A stretch of 64,000 nucleotides of DNA from Undibacterium sp. 5I1. Lineage in GTDB: Bacteria > Pseudomonadota > Gammaproteobacteria > Burkholderiales > Burkholderiaceae_D. The stretch covers positions 930,001 through 994,000 of the forward strand of contig NZ_JAVIWI010000001.1 in assembly GCF_034314085.1 (NCBI RefSeq), in the 5' to 3' direction. Made by a program: the position numbers and the translations under genes. Shown one piece after another: positions 45,060 to 54,857 of this stretch (its first letter is position 1; each line of letters opens with the position of its first letter). Below the pieces are notes generated by a model. The model did no database searches, had not been told where the DNA came from, and saw only the letters and a list, made by a program, of their open reading frames with translations.

Positions 45060-45121
45060 TTTACATCTCGTTTACACCCCTCCTAGCAGTCTTTACAAAA
45101 TCTTTAGACTCTTCTGGCTAT
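45060..45121 (+). promoter_or_regulatory. Putative KdpE operator and kdp promoter
   Basis: Direct repeat TTTACA-N5-TTTACA (45060-45065, 45071-45076), followed by CCCC, a pattern close to the KdpE site known ahead of E. coli kdpFABC. A further TTTACA at 45092-45097 with GGCTAT 18 bp later could be the -35/-10 pair. It lies 33-94 bp before the first ORF of the operon. Confidence 0.5.
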
Positions 45122-45153
45122 CCTTCCGGTTGTTAAAACTAAACCGTGGAAAC

Positions 45154-45261
45154 ATGATGAGCGATCTTCTGGATATTTTTTATGTCGGCGGCATTTTGAT
45201 CTTTTTTATATTGGTCGCTTTGTTCGCCAACGTTTGTAACAAGTTGGGAGAAACGAAATGA
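45154..45261 (+). CDS. Tiny membrane protein upstream of kdpF
   Basis: 35-aa ORF starting ATGATG at 45154 and ending TGA at 45261, overlapping the kdpF start codon (ATGA). It has an acidic start MMSDLLD, one strongly hydrophobic helix ([19 protein letters not shown], about residues 9-28) and a short basic tail CNKLGETK. Overlap and strand indicate co-translation with kdpF. Small proteins with one helix precede kdpF in some other bacteria but are usually unannotated. RBS is weak (GTGGAAAC). Confidence 0.65.
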   Translation: MMSDLLDIFYVGGILIFFILVALFANVCNKLGETK

Positions 45262-45347
45262 GTATGTTCACTATTTTAGGCGCAGTCGTAGCTGCTGCCT
45301 TGTTGGTGTATTTGGTGATTGCATTGTTGAAAGCAGAGGAACTGTGA
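45258..45347 (+). CDS. kdpF: K+-transporting ATPase subunit KdpF
   Basis: 29-aa single-span stabilising subunit ([20 protein letters not shown], then IALLKAEEL). RBS GGGAG lies 8 bases before ATG. Stop overlaps the kdpA start (TGATG). Confidence 0.9.
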   Translation: MSMFTILGAVVAAALLVYLVIALLKAEEL

Positions 45348-47155
45348 TGACGACTCAGGCGATTGTCTTATTGCTGACATTTTTAGCAATATTGTTGGTG
45401 TTGTCCTTTCCGCTAGGAAGCTTCATTGCCAAGCTGTCAGGTAATGGTCGTGTCCCAGGTTTTGGCTGGTTATCTGGCGTGGAAAAAGTCTTGTATCGCG
45501 CTGCTGGTGTTAATCCAGAGCAGGGCATGGGTTGGAAAACCTACGCGTTTGCGTTGTTGGTGTTCAACACACTGGGCGCGCTGGCGGTGTACTTGCTGCA
45601 ACGTGTGCAGCAATGGTTGCCGTTGAATCCACAAGGTTTTGCCAATATCAGTCCTGATTCCGCATTTAATACAGCGGTGAGCTTTGTCAGTAACACCAAC
45701 TGGCAAGGTTATTCAGGCGAATCCGCCATGAGTTATCTGACTCAGATGCTGGTTTTGGTTGGACAAAATTTCTTCTCCGCAGCGACCGGTATTGCGGTTG
45801 TATTTGCGTTGATTCGCGGTTTTTCACATCATTCAGTTAAAGCGATCGGTAACTTCTGGGTCGATATCACTCGCACGACTTTGTACTTGTTATTGCCATT
45901 GTCTGTGATCTTCGCTGTGTTCCTGATGGGGCAGGGCGTGATCCAAAACTTTGATGGTTACAAAGAGGCGACGTTGCTTGATCCGGTCACTTACAGTCAG
46001 CCTAAAGTTGGCGCTGATGGTCAGCCTTTAAAAGATGCACAAGGTGCGCCAGTAATGGAAACCTTGACGACTAAAACCCAAACGATTGCGATGGGTCCAG
46101 TGGCGTCGCAAGAATCAATCAAAATGATCGGCACGAATGGAGGCGGCTTCTTCAATGCCAACTCATCCCATCCTTATGAGAATCCAAACTATCTGACGAA
46201 CTTTGCGCAGATGTTGAGTATTTTCTTGATTCCAGCGGCATTGTGCTTTGCCTTTGGTCGCATGGTTGGTGATATTCGCCAAGGCTGGGCGGTACTGGGC
46301 GCTATGACAATTTTATTTGTCGTGATGACGATCGGTGTTTTGATGGCAGAGCAGCAAATCCATCCGCTAATGCAAGCCTTGAATGTTGATCAGGTGACGA
46401 GTGTGCTGCAATCCGGCGGCAATATGGAAGGTAAAGAAACTCGCTTCGGTATCAGTGCGTCTGCCTTGTTTGCAGCAATTACGACTGCAGCATCTTGCGG
46501 TGCTGTAAATGCGATGCATGATTCTTTAATGCCACTCGGTGGTCTGGTACCTATCGTCCTGATGCAGTTTGGTGAAGTGGTATTTGGTGGTGTCGGTTCT
46601 GGTTTGTACGGCATGTTGATTTTCGCCATCCTGGCCGTGTTTATCGCTGGTTTGATGATCGGTCGTACACCAGAATATCTGGGCAAAAAAATCCAGTCTT
46701 ATGAAATGAAAATGACCGCGATTGTGATCTTGGTGACGCCAGCATTGGTATTGGTTGGTACTGCGATTGCCGTGATGGCGGATGCAGGCAAAGCAGGTAT
46801 TGCCAATCCTGGTGCGCATGGTTTCTCCGAGATGCTGTATGCCTTTACCTCCGCTGCAAATAACAACGGCAGTGCGTTTGCTGGCTTGTCTGCTAACACG
46901 CCGTTCTACAACATCATGTTGGCGATTGCGATGTGGTTTGGTCGCTTTGCGATGATCGTGCCTATCTTGGCGATCGCTGGTTCTCTGGCATCTAAAAAAC
47001 GTTTGGAAGTGAACGCAGGCACCATGCCGACCCATGGCTGGATGTTTATCTCATTACTGGTTGGTACGGTGGTGTTGATTAGCGTCTTGAATTATGTTCC
47101 GGCATTGGCGCTTGGACCGGTTGTCGAACATCTGCAATTGTTCGCGGCTCATTAA
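45347..47155 (+). CDS. kdpA: K+-transporting ATPase subunit A (channel)
   Basis: 602-aa K+-binding channel-like subunit of the high-affinity Kdp pump. Four selectivity-filter-like loops are visible: [45 protein letters not shown] and [12 protein letters not shown]. Ten hydrophobic helices fit the family. The start ATG at 45347 overlaps kdpF's stop. Followed by kdpB after 19 bp. Confidence 0.97.
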   Translation: MTTQAIVLLLTFLAILLVLSFPLGSFIAKLSGNGRVPGFGWLSGVEKVLYRAAGVNPEQGMGWKTYAFALLVFNTLGALAVYLLQRVQQWLPLNPQGFANISPDSAFNTAVSFVSNTNWQGYSGESAMSYLTQMLVLVGQNFFSAATGIAVVFALIRGFSHHSVKAIGNFWVDITRTTLYLLLPLSVIFAVFLMGQGVIQNFDGYKEATLLDPVTYSQPKVGADGQPLKDAQGAPVMETLTTKTQTIAMGPVASQESIKMIGTNGGGFFNANSSHPYENPNYLTNFAQMLSIFLIPAALCFAFGRMVGDIRQGWAVLGAMTILFVVMTIGVLMAEQQIHPLMQALNVDQVTSVLQSGGNMEGKETRFGISASALFAAITTAASCGAVNAMHDSLMPLGGLVPIVLMQFGEVVFGGVGSGLYGMLIFAILAVFIAGLMIGRTPEYLGKKIQSYEMKMTAIVILVTPALVLVGTAIAVMADAGKAGIANPGAHGFSEMLYAFTSAANNNGSAFAGLSANTPFYNIMLAIAMWFGRFAMIVPILAIAGSLASKKRLEVNAGTMPTHGWMFISLLVGTVVLISVLNYVPALALGPVVEHLQLFAAH

Positions 47156-47174
47156 GTTCACAAAGGAAAAACTC

Positions 47175-49325
47175 ATGTCTAGCGTTAATTCTCAAAATAC
47201 AAATAAAGCCATAGCTGAGCAAGGTGATGCCTCCGCAGATAAACTGCGTAGCGCAAAATCACTCAGCATGATGGATAGCACACTGATGTGGCCTGCAGTT
47301 GTCGATGCGTTTAAAAAGCTGAATCCAGCGACACAATTGCGCAGCCCGGTGATGTTTGTGGTGTATGTCGGCAGTATCTTGACGACGCTGTTATGGCTGC
47401 AAGCCTTGTTTGGTAAGGGTGAAGCCAGTGCTGGTTTTATCCTGGCGATATCAGTCTGGCTGTGGTTCACCGTCTTGTTCGCTAACTTTGCCGAAGCATT
47501 GGCCGAAGGTCGCAGCAAAGCGCAAGCCGCCTCCTTACGCGCTTTAAAGCAAACAGTGATTGCCAAGAAACTGGCAGTGCCAAAACACGGCACAAGCTGG
47601 TTGCCAGCCAATGCCAGCGACTTGCGTAAAGGCGATGTCTTGTTGGTAGAAACTGGTGATGTCATTCCTATCGACGGTGAAGTGATCGAAGGCGTAGCAA
47701 CCGTGGACGAAAGCGCGATTACAGGTGAATCCGCACCGGTGATCCGTGAATCTGGTGGCGATTTCTCTGCTGTCACCGGTGGTACTCGCGTGTTGTCAGA
47801 CTGGTTGGTGATGCGTGTTACGTCGAATCCTGGCGAAGCATTTATTGATCGTATGATCGCCATGGTAGAAGGCGCAAAACGCCAAAAAACACCAAACGAA
47901 ATCGCATTGACGATTTTGTTGGTAGCACTGACGATTATTTTCTTGCTCGTTACCGTCACTCTGTTGCCATACTCTTTATATAGCGTAGAAGCGGCGAAAT
48001 TGGCAGGTATTGCATCTAGCCCTATCTCTATTACGGTCTTGATCGCTTTGTTAGTGTGTCTGATCCCGACCACGATCGGTGGCTTGTTATCCGCCATCGG
48101 TGTTGCTGGTATGAGCCGCATGATGCAAGCCAACGTTATCGCGACATCAGGTCGTGCAGTTGAAGCAGCTGGTGACGTTGACGTCTTGATGTTGGATAAG
48201 ACAGGTACGATCACTTTAGGTAATCGTCAAGCGTCTGAGTTTTTCCCTGCGCCAGGTGTAATCCTTGCTCAATTGGGTGATGCAGCACAACTCGCATCAT
48301 TAGCTGACGAAACACCAGAAGGTCGCAGTATCGTTGTATTGGCAAAGCAAAAATGTAATTTACGTGAACGTGAAATGGCGAGCCTAAATGCGCAATTTAT
48401 CGAATTCACTGCGCAAACTCGCATGAGCGGTGTCGATATCGGTACTCGTGTTATCCGTAAAGGTGCGGCTGATTCAGTGAAGAAGTTTGTTGAGAGCTTA
48501 GGCCGTCCTTTCCCAGCTGAAGTCAGCAAAACAGTGGACGATATTTCTCGTCGCGGTAGTACACCACTGGTGGTAGTGGACGATGGCAAAGTGATGGGTG
48601 CGATTGAGTTAAAAGATATCGTCAAAGGTGGCATCAAGGAGCGTTTTGCCGAGCTGCGCCGCATGGGTATCAAAACTATCATGATCACTGGTGACAATAA
48701 GCTGACTGCAGCTGCGATTGCTGCAGAAGCCGGTGTAGATGACTTTTTGGCAGAAGCAACGCCAGAAGATAAGCTGAAATTGATCCGCAGCTATCAGTCC
48801 GAAGGCCGTCTGGTTGCGATGACTGGTGACGGTACCAATGATGCGCCAGCACTGGCACAAGCAGACGTCGCAGTTGCCATGAACTCCGGTACTCAAGCAG
48901 CGAAAGAAGCGGGCAACATGGTGGATTTGGATTCTAATCCAACCAAGTTGTTAGAGATCGTAGAAATTGGTAAACAAATGCTGATGACACGCGGTTCTTT
49001 AACCACCTTCTCGATTGCGAACGACGTAGCGAAATATTTTGCGATTATCCCTGCCGCTTTTGTCGCCACCTATCCGCAGTTGAAAGCGTTGGACGTGATG
49101 CATTTGTCCAGCCCAGCCTCGGCGATCATGTCTGCCGTGATTTTTAATGCGCTGATCATTGTGTTCCTGATCCCGCTGGCACTCAAAGGTGTGAAGTATC
49201 GTGCAATCGGTGCAGCGCGTTTGTTACGTCGTAATCTGTTGATCTACGGTCTGGGCGGTATCGTGTTGCCGTTCGCAGGCATCAAGTTGATTGACATGAT
49301 TCTTGCTCTGTTTAATTTAGTGTAA
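47175..49325 (+). CDS. kdpB: K+-transporting ATPase subunit B (P-type ATPase)
   Basis: 716-aa catalytic subunit that hydrolyses ATP to drive K+ uptake. Phosphorylation motif DKTGT ([11 protein letters not shown]), actuator TGESAP, hinge [20 protein letters not shown], and the N-domain are intact. Start 47175 has AAAGGAAAA upstream. The N-terminal 45 residues include a Gln/Asn-rich stretch before [14 protein letters not shown]. Confidence 0.97.
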   Translation: MSSVNSQNTNKAIAEQGDASADKLRSAKSLSMMDSTLMWPAVVDAFKKLNPATQLRSPVMFVVYVGSILTTLLWLQALFGKGEASAGFILAISVWLWFTVLFANFAEALAEGRSKAQAASLRALKQTVIAKKLAVPKHGTSWLPANASDLRKGDVLLVETGDVIPIDGEVIEGVATVDESAITGESAPVIRESGGDFSAVTGGTRVLSDWLVMRVTSNPGEAFIDRMIAMVEGAKRQKTPNEIALTILLVALTIIFLLVTVTLLPYSLYSVEAAKLAGIASSPISITVLIALLVCLIPTTIGGLLSAIGVAGMSRMMQANVIATSGRAVEAAGDVDVLMLDKTGTITLGNRQASEFFPAPGVILAQLGDAAQLASLADETPEGRSIVVLAKQKCNLREREMASLNAQFIEFTAQTRMSGVDIGTRVIRKGAADSVKKFVESLGRPFPAEVSKTVDDISRRGSTPLVVVDDGKVMGAIELKDIVKGGIKERFAELRRMGIKTIMITGDNKLTAAAIAAEAGVDDFLAEATPEDKLKLIRSYQSEGRLVAMTGDGTNDAPALAQADVAVAMNSGTQAAKEAGNMVDLDSNPTKLLEIVEIGKQMLMTRGSLTTFSIANDVAKYFAIIPAAFVATYPQLKALDVMHLSSPASAIMSAVIFNALIIVFLIPLALKGVKYRAIGAARLLRRNLLIYGLGGIVLPFAGIKLIDMILALFNLV

Positions 49326-49338
49326 TGAAGGATTGAAA

Positions 49339-49917
49339 ATGAATTCTCTATTTTCCCAATTTCGTCCTGCCGTAGTGTTGTTTGTTGGCTTTAGCCTGAT
49401 CGTTGGTGTCGCGTATCCCTACGCAATTACCGGCATCGGCAAAGTGGCGTTTAACAAGCAAGCCGAAGGCAGTCTAGTGGAGCGTGACGGTAAGATGATC
49501 GGCTCTAGCCTGATCGGTCAGGCATTCAGCTCAAACAAATATTTCTGGAGCCGTCCTTCTGCGACATCGCCGATGCCGAATAATTCAACGGCATCGAGCG
49601 GTTCTAATCTGGGGCCATTTAATCCAGCACAGATGGATGCGGTTAAAGGACGCATTGCGACCTTACAAGCAGCTGATCCAGAAAATAAACAAAAGATTCC
49701 AGTCGATTTAGTGACCGCATCAGCCAGTGGTCTTGATCCAGAAATCAGTATCGCCGCAGCACAATATCAAGCGACTAGAATTGCCCGCGAGCGTAAAATG
49801 ACTAATGAGCAAGTCATGGAATTGATCGAGAAATTTGCACAACGCCCAGTGATGGGTGTGTTTGGCGAGCCACGGGTCAACGTATTAGCCTTGAACCTGG
49901 CACTGGATCAGAAGTAA
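49339..49917 (+). CDS. kdpC: K+-transporting ATPase subunit C
   Basis: 192-aa single-span subunit. N-terminal membrane helix FRPAVVLFVGFSLIVGVAYP, then the periplasmic domain with SNKYFWSRPSATSP, ASGLDPEISIAAAQYQATRI and VNVLALNLALDQK, all family hallmarks. RBS AAGGATTG before ATG; 13 bp after kdpB. Confidence 0.97.
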   Translation: MNSLFSQFRPAVVLFVGFSLIVGVAYPYAITGIGKVAFNKQAEGSLVERDGKMIGSSLIGQAFSSNKYFWSRPSATSPMPNNSTASSGSNLGPFNPAQMDAVKGRIATLQAADPENKQKIPVDLVTASASGLDPEISIAAAQYQATRIARERKMTNEQVMELIEKFAQRPVMGVFGEPRVNVLALNLALDQK

Positions 49918-49927
49918 TCTGTCATTG

Positions 49928-50028
49928 TAGATTTACGTAAAATCACCCCGGCTGCGTAGCAGCGACTAGTCTTACCGGAGATCGCGGTCGTCGCTACGTC
50001 TGGCCGGGACAATTTTGCGCAAGTCCTG
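49928..50028. repeat. GCAAAA palindrome family, copy 4
   Basis: Left end TAGATTTACGTAAAATCACC, right end GGGACAATTTTGCGCAAGTCC; inner arms CGGCTGCGTAGCAGCGAC and GTCGTCGCTACGTCTGGCCG pair well. It directly follows kdpC and could act as a terminator-like structure. Confidence 0.7.
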
Positions 50029-50232
50029 TAGTTGAGTATCGATATGCGGGATGCACCATGTGTGTCCCGTCTATTCGATCAAGAGTATTTCTAAAAGTGT
50101 TTTAAAGACGTGATGCTTGCTTAGTTTTTTCTCGATCAGTTGATTAATGAGTTGATTAGTTAATTAGTTAATTAGTTACTAGCCGTAAGTGGTATCAAGC
50201 ATTTTTAGAAGTAATTTGATTATTCAGTTATT

Positions 50233-50312
50233 AAATATACTGCTACCTGTATTTTTAATCGTCCAGGTAATGTCTGGACAATAATGGTGGTTTTGGCATA
50301 TACCCCCCCTAA
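50233..50312 (-). repeat. Dispersed element, copy H (variant ends)
   Basis: Core read on minus strand: TTATTGTCCAGACATTACCT then GGACGATTAAAAATACAGG, with AGTATATTT end. The other end reads ATATACCCCCCCTA on the plus strand, so its termini are not inverted as in copies A-F. Lies between kdpC and kdpD. Confidence 0.7.
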
Positions 50313-50405
50313 TTTTTAGTTTAATTTATTAATCTGACCGTTCGCAAAAGCAGACTCCATAAGCTGAATCCCGAAGCACAAACCAGAAGCTCAAGAACAA
50401 CCTAG

Positions 50406-53156
50406 ATGGCTAATATTCACGATCAACGTCCCGACCCCGACATCTTGCTTGCACATGTGCAGGCACAAGAGCGTCGCGCTACCCGTGGCAAGTTGCGTAT
50501 TTATTTCGGCGCATCAGCGGGTGTTGGCAAGACCTATGCAATGTTGAGTGCCGCGCACAAATTGCAGAGTGAAGGTCAGCCAGTATTAATCGGTGTGGTA
50601 GAAACCCATGGCCGCCGTGAGACGCTGGCTCTACTCGATGGTTTAGAAATCCTGCCACCGAAAGCCATTAATTACCGCGACAAGACGCTGACCGAATTTG
50701 ATCTCGATGCGGCGCTGGAACGCAAACCACCGTTGATTCTGATGGACGAACTGGCGCATTCCAATGCACCGGGTTCGCGTCATCCTAAGCGATGGCAAGA
50801 CGTAGAAGAATTACTCGATGCAGGGATTGATGTCTATACCACCGTCAATGTTCAACATTTAGATAGTTTGAATGACGTCGTCGGCGGCATCACCGGTATC
50901 CGCGTGGCAGAGACGGTACCCGATACCGTATTTGATGAGGCCGATGAAGTCGTGCTGGTCGATGTCCCCGCTGACGAATTGCTGGCACGTTTGCAAAGTG
51001 GCCGCGTCTACAAACCGCAGCAGGCAGAGCGTGCCGCAAAAAATTTCTTCCGTAAAGGCAATCTGATTGCACTGCGCGAGCTGGCCTTACGCCGTACCGC
51101 TGATCGGGTAGAAGAAGACGTGCAGGCTTACCGGATAGAAAAATCCATTGGCAAAGTCTGGAAAACAGATGCTGCCTTACTCGCCTGTGTAGGTCCGGGT
51201 TTTGGTGCTGATCACTTAATACGCAGTGCCGCCAGATTAGCCAGCCAGCTCAGTGCTGAATGGCATGCGGTTTATGTAGAGACGCCGCAATTACAACGCC
51301 TATCTGCGGCGCAACGCGAACGGATTTTAAAAAGTTTAAAGCTGGCGCAAGACCTTGGTGCCAAGACGGCGGTACTGACAGGCCAGGATGTGGCAACGGC
51401 GGTAGTCGATTATGCGCATAGTTTGAATTTTTCTAAAATTGTGGTGGGGCGTCGCGGCACCTCTTGGTCGCAAACCTCGATTCATAAACGCATTGCTGGT
51501 TTAGCTCCTGATCTGGATTTGATCGAAATTGGTCGTGCCGTATCGCATGATGAAAACGCCGAACGCGCCGAAAAAGAAGAACGCGTCGAGCAGTTCAACG
51601 CCGCCGGTAGCGATTGGGACAGGGCAGAAGATCCAGTCAGATCAGCCCGCGGATTTCGTAAGCAGTTACGGTATTTATATGCGCTGCTAGCGATCACCGG
51701 AACGTCAGTTTTATGTACGCCATTATTAGACCATTTGCATCTGGTCAATATCGCCATGCTGTTTATGCTGGCGGTGGTCTTGGTCGCATTGCGCTTGGGA
51801 CGTGGTCCTTCTGTACTAGCGACAGTGATCGGGGTAGCGACCTTTGATTTCTTTTTTGTTCCGCCACGATTTACGTTTGCCGTTAGCGATTTACAGTACT
51901 TAATTACCTTTTGTGTGATGCTGGCGGTAGGACTAATAACGGGACATCTGACTGCGGGATTGCGTTATCAGGCCAGAGTCTCAGCCCATCGCGAGTCACG
52001 TGCCAGGGCACTGTATGAGTTCGCACGCGACCTGTCCGGTGTTCTGCAATCTGAGCAAATTTCTGAAAGTACTCAGGCGATTATTCAACGCGCTTTCCGT
52101 GCAACGGCGACTTTACTGTTACCTGATGATGCAGGCAAATTACAAGCGCCGCAGACGCCGGTAGAAGGTCTTGATTTAGGTATTGCGCAGTGGGCATTTG
52201 ATAAAGTTGAGGCAGCAGGCATGGGCACAGATACTTTGCCTGCCAGCAGTTTCTTCTATTTACCCTTGGTGGCGCCAATGCGTACTAGAGGCTTGCTAGT
52301 CATACGGCCTGACAACCGGCGCTGGATTTTGATTCCAGAACAACGTCAACAGTTAGATACCTTTGCTGCATTGGCCGCGATTGCGTTGGAGCGAGTGCAT
52401 TACATCGAGGTCGCGCAGAATGCATTGATCCATATGGAGTCAGAGCGTCTGCGCAATTCTCTATTGGCGGCTTTATCACATGATTTGCGCACACCGTTAA
52501 CTTCGCTGGTCGGCATTTCAGAATCACTGACGATGTCCAAGCCCACTCTGTCCGATGCCCAACAACAAATGGCGCAAGTGTTGCATGACGAAGCAATACG
52601 GATGAGCGCACTGGTATCCAATTTGCTGGATATGGCAAGAATCCAAAGTGGCGAAGTGAAATTGAATTTGCAATGGCAACCGCTGGAAGAGGTGGTTGGT
52701 AGTTCTCTGCGTGCCAGCACTGCGGCATTGGCGCAATATCAGGTACAAACAAAGTTACCGCGTGATTTGCCTTTGTTACATTTTGATGCCGTACTGATTG
52801 AGCGGGTTTTGTGTAATTTATTAGAGAACGCCGCCAAATATTCTCCACCACAATCACTCATTGTGATCCGCGCCGAAGTAGATGCCCATAACAGCGTGGT
52901 CAGAGTGATGGTGGATGATAACGGCCCTGGTTTACCAATAGGGCGCGAAGAAGCGATTTTTGAAAAGTTTACTCGTGGCGAACGTGAGTCCGCCACCCCC
53001 GGAGTTGGTCTTGGCCTCGCAATTTGCCGCGCCATTATTGAAGCGCATAACGGGCGCATCGCGGCAGCGCATTCGCAAGAAGGTGGGGCATGTATCTGCT
53101 TCACTCTCCCGCTAGGAACGCCGCCCATGTTGCCCGAGCCAGAATTGCTGGTCTAG
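50406..53156 (+). CDS. kdpD: Sensor histidine kinase KdpD
   Basis: 916-aa K+/osmotic sensor. N-terminal KdpD domain with Walker A GASAGVGKT (about residues 36-44) and LILMDELAHSNAPGSRHPKR; a Usp-like domain to about residue 375; four TM helices at about 420-515; GAF-like region; catalytic part with phospho-His in ALSHDLRTPLTSLVG, N-box NLLENAAKYSPP, and G1/G2 DNGPGLP, GVGLGLAICRAI. It phosphorylates KdpE, which activates kdpFABC. RBS not strong (CAACCTAG before ATG). Confidence 0.96.
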   Translation: MANIHDQRPDPDILLAHVQAQERRATRGKLRIYFGASAGVGKTYAMLSAAHKLQSEGQPVLIGVVETHGRRETLALLDGLEILPPKAINYRDKTLTEFDLDAALERKPPLILMDELAHSNAPGSRHPKRWQDVEELLDAGIDVYTTVNVQHLDSLNDVVGGITGIRVAETVPDTVFDEADEVVLVDVPADELLARLQSGRVYKPQQAERAAKNFFRKGNLIALRELALRRTADRVEEDVQAYRIEKSIGKVWKTDAALLACVGPGFGADHLIRSAARLASQLSAEWHAVYVETPQLQRLSAAQRERILKSLKLAQDLGAKTAVLTGQDVATAVVDYAHSLNFSKIVVGRRGTSWSQTSIHKRIAGLAPDLDLIEIGRAVSHDENAERAEKEERVEQFNAAGSDWDRAEDPVRSARGFRKQLRYLYALLAITGTSVLCTPLLDHLHLVNIAMLFMLAVVLVALRLGRGPSVLATVIGVATFDFFFVPPRFTFAVSDLQYLITFCVMLAVGLITGHLTAGLRYQARVSAHRESRARALYEFARDLSGVLQSEQISESTQAIIQRAFRATATLLLPDDAGKLQAPQTPVEGLDLGIAQWAFDKVEAAGMGTDTLPASSFFYLPLVAPMRTRGLLVIRPDNRRWILIPEQRQQLDTFAALAAIALERVHYIEVAQNALIHMESERLRNSLLAALSHDLRTPLTSLVGISESLTMSKPTLSDAQQQMAQVLHDEAIRMSALVSNLLDMARIQSGEVKLNLQWQPLEEVVGSSLRASTAALAQYQVQTKLPRDLPLLHFDAVLIERVLCNLLENAAKYSPPQSLIVIRAEVDAHNSVVRVMVDDNGPGLPIGREEAIFEKFTRGERESATPGVGLGLAICRAIIEAHNGRIAAAHSQEGGACICFTLPLGTPPMLPEPELLV

Positions 53157-53244
53157 CTAGTTTAAATACTGGCTGTATAGGATGAGCTAAAACTGATTAA
53201 AACGACGTGAACAATTTGCGTTAAAAATACAAGTTAGAAAAATT

Positions 53245-53946
53245 ATGATGACAGAAACCACTCCCACTGCCTTATTGGTCGAGGATGAGCCTCAAATACG
53301 TCGCTTTGTACGCAGCGCCTTGGAAGAAGAGGGCTGGCAAGTAGAAGAGGCTGGCAGCTTACAACGCGGCTTAATTGATGCTGGAACCCGTCAGCCCGAT
53401 TTAATTATATTAGATCTTGGCTTGCCAGACGGCGATGGTGTCGATTTTTTAAAAGACTTGCGCAAATGGTCCACTGTACCTGTGATCGTCTTATCCGCGC
53501 GCGTGAACGAGGCCGATAAAATCAAGGCGCTGGATGCTGGTGCAGATGATTTTTTAAGTAAGCCATTTGGTGTCGGTGAGTTGCTGGCGCGTGTGCGCGC
53601 CACTTTGCGCAGACAGCGCCAGCCTGGTGCTAATACAGATGGGGTTGTGCAATTTGGTGACATCCGGGTGGATCAGCAAGCGCGTATGGTCACCAAAGAC
53701 GGCACGATGGTACATCTGACACCGACGGAATACCGTCTGCTCAGCGCGTTGGTGACGAATGCCGGACGGGTGGTAACTAATCCGCAATTGCTGCGTGAAG
53801 TATGGGGGCCGTCGCACTCAGAACATGGGCATTATCTGCGTATTTACATGGGACATTTACGGCAAAAACTGGAAGATGACCCTACCCAGCCACGCTTCTT
53901 CTTGACGGAGACCGCAATCGGCTATCGGTTACTGATACCGAGCTAA
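53245..53946 (+). CDS. kdpE: Response regulator KdpE
   Basis: 233-aa OmpR-family regulator. Receiver with acidic pair VEDEPQIRRF, phosphoacceptor Asp in LIILDLGLPDGDG, and Lys in FLSKPFG; C-terminal winged HTH (LTPTEYRLLSALVTNAGRVV; YLRIYMGHLRQKLEDDPTQP). Partner of KdpD and predicted activator at the TTTACA repeats ahead of kdpF. Start ATG at 53245 or 53248. Confidence 0.96.
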   Translation: MMTETTPTALLVEDEPQIRRFVRSALEEEGWQVEEAGSLQRGLIDAGTRQPDLIILDLGLPDGDGVDFLKDLRKWSTVPVIVLSARVNEADKIKALDAGADDFLSKPFGVGELLARVRATLRRQRQPGANTDGVVQFGDIRVDQQARMVTKDGTMVHLTPTEYRLLSALVTNAGRVVTNPQLLREVWGPSHSEHGHYLRIYMGHLRQKLEDDPTQPRFFLTETAIGYRLLIPS

Positions 53947-54268
53947 AAGCACTCTGAATTTTTTTGCCGTCTTGCCTATATTCGTCAGTATATTAATTTG
54001 GTTAGCGACGCGCGCGGTTTTATTGCTGCTGAACAAGGCCTGTCCTAAATACTGCTTGCTTCAAAAATGCACGCTTCTCTTTTTTGTGCCCGTTCTATTT
54101 TTTGATTTTAGAGAGCCTAGGTATAAGTATTACTAATTGATCCATTGATTTTTGAATAAATTAGCACTGATGACCGGGTGTAAAAAGCTGAGCAAACATT
54201 TTTTTAGAAAGTCTGCTATGCCAGCACATCAGGTAGTTACTTATCTTATTTTTGAGACGGTAAGAACT
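53947..54268. other. Intergenic, nothing recognised
   Basis: 322 bp between convergent kdpE and a minus-strand gene. No clear terminator, repeat or ORF was seen. Confidence 0.45.
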
Positions 54269-54664
54269 TTACTTGGCCGTTAGGATCTTGACGATATGCG
54301 CGAATTTCCCTTTGTCGCAATTCTCGGGGACTACGTCGACTTCATCATCCAATTTTAAACTCATATACTCTGGCACCTCAGCGATGGTACTCAATCCACG
54401 ACGTGCGTGCTTGTAATGAATTTTGGCAAAATGCTTATTTTCGCGCTCAGAGTCCGAGAGTTTTTCCAGGCACTCAGGTAAATCTTTACGGTCTGATTTG
54501 GCATCGTAGAGATGTGTTACCCAGCCATGCTTAAAATTGTCTTTCGTCGCTTGCTCCATATCAGTTTCTTGACTAAATGCATTTGGCGCACAGATTACAA
54601 GCACAGTACAGATACTAAGCGCGCTAATCATCAATCTTGGCATTGTGATTTCTTTCTTGGACAT
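54269..54664 (-). CDS. Exported protein of unknown function
   Basis: 131 aa with a signal peptide at about residues 8-31 (LMISALSICTVLVICAPNAF). The mature part is charged, with conserved-looking WVTHLYDAKSDRKDLPECLE and a second Cys in VVPENCDKG, so a disulfide is possible. I do not recognise it. Strong RBS TTAGGAGAATACG before ATG. It lies between kdpE and czcA, separated from czcA by dispersed repeat copy I. Confidence 0.65.
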   Translation of the reverse strand: MSKKEITMPRLMISALSICTVLVICAPNAFSQETDMEQATKDNFKHGWVTHLYDAKSDRKDLPECLEKLSDSERENKHFAKIHYKHARRGLSTIAEVPEYMSLKLDDEVDVVPENCDKGKFAHIVKILTAK

Positions 54665-54733
54665 CGTATTCTCCTAAGTCGATAAATTGACCTTTAAGTC
54701 ACTCATTTCGTCAGAGTTTCGCTAATAAAATCC

Positions 54734-54820
54734 ATATACTCCCTATAAGTGGATCAAAAAAATCTAAATTGACTAGGGAATATATGGACGATTGAAATAT
54801 ACGTATAGGGAGTATTTTAT
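54734..54820 (+). repeat. Dispersed ~86-bp element, copy I
   Basis: ATATACTCCCTATAAGTGGA, then TATATGGACGATTGAAATAT, then ACGTATAGGGAGTATTTTAT. Both inverted termini are intact (ATATACTCCC and GGGAGTATTT). Confidence 0.9.
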
Positions 54821-54857
54821 TTATTTAAATTTGGTTTGTATTTCTCAAACTCACTAT

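Larger units (their letters stand above)
49918..50405. other. Intergenic region between kdpC and kdpD
   Basis: Unusually long for a kdp operon (488 bp). Contains GCAAAA palindrome copy 4, short TTAATTAG tandem repeats (50155-50175) and dispersed repeat copy H. Together these may separate kdpFABC from kdpDE transcription. Confidence 0.6.
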
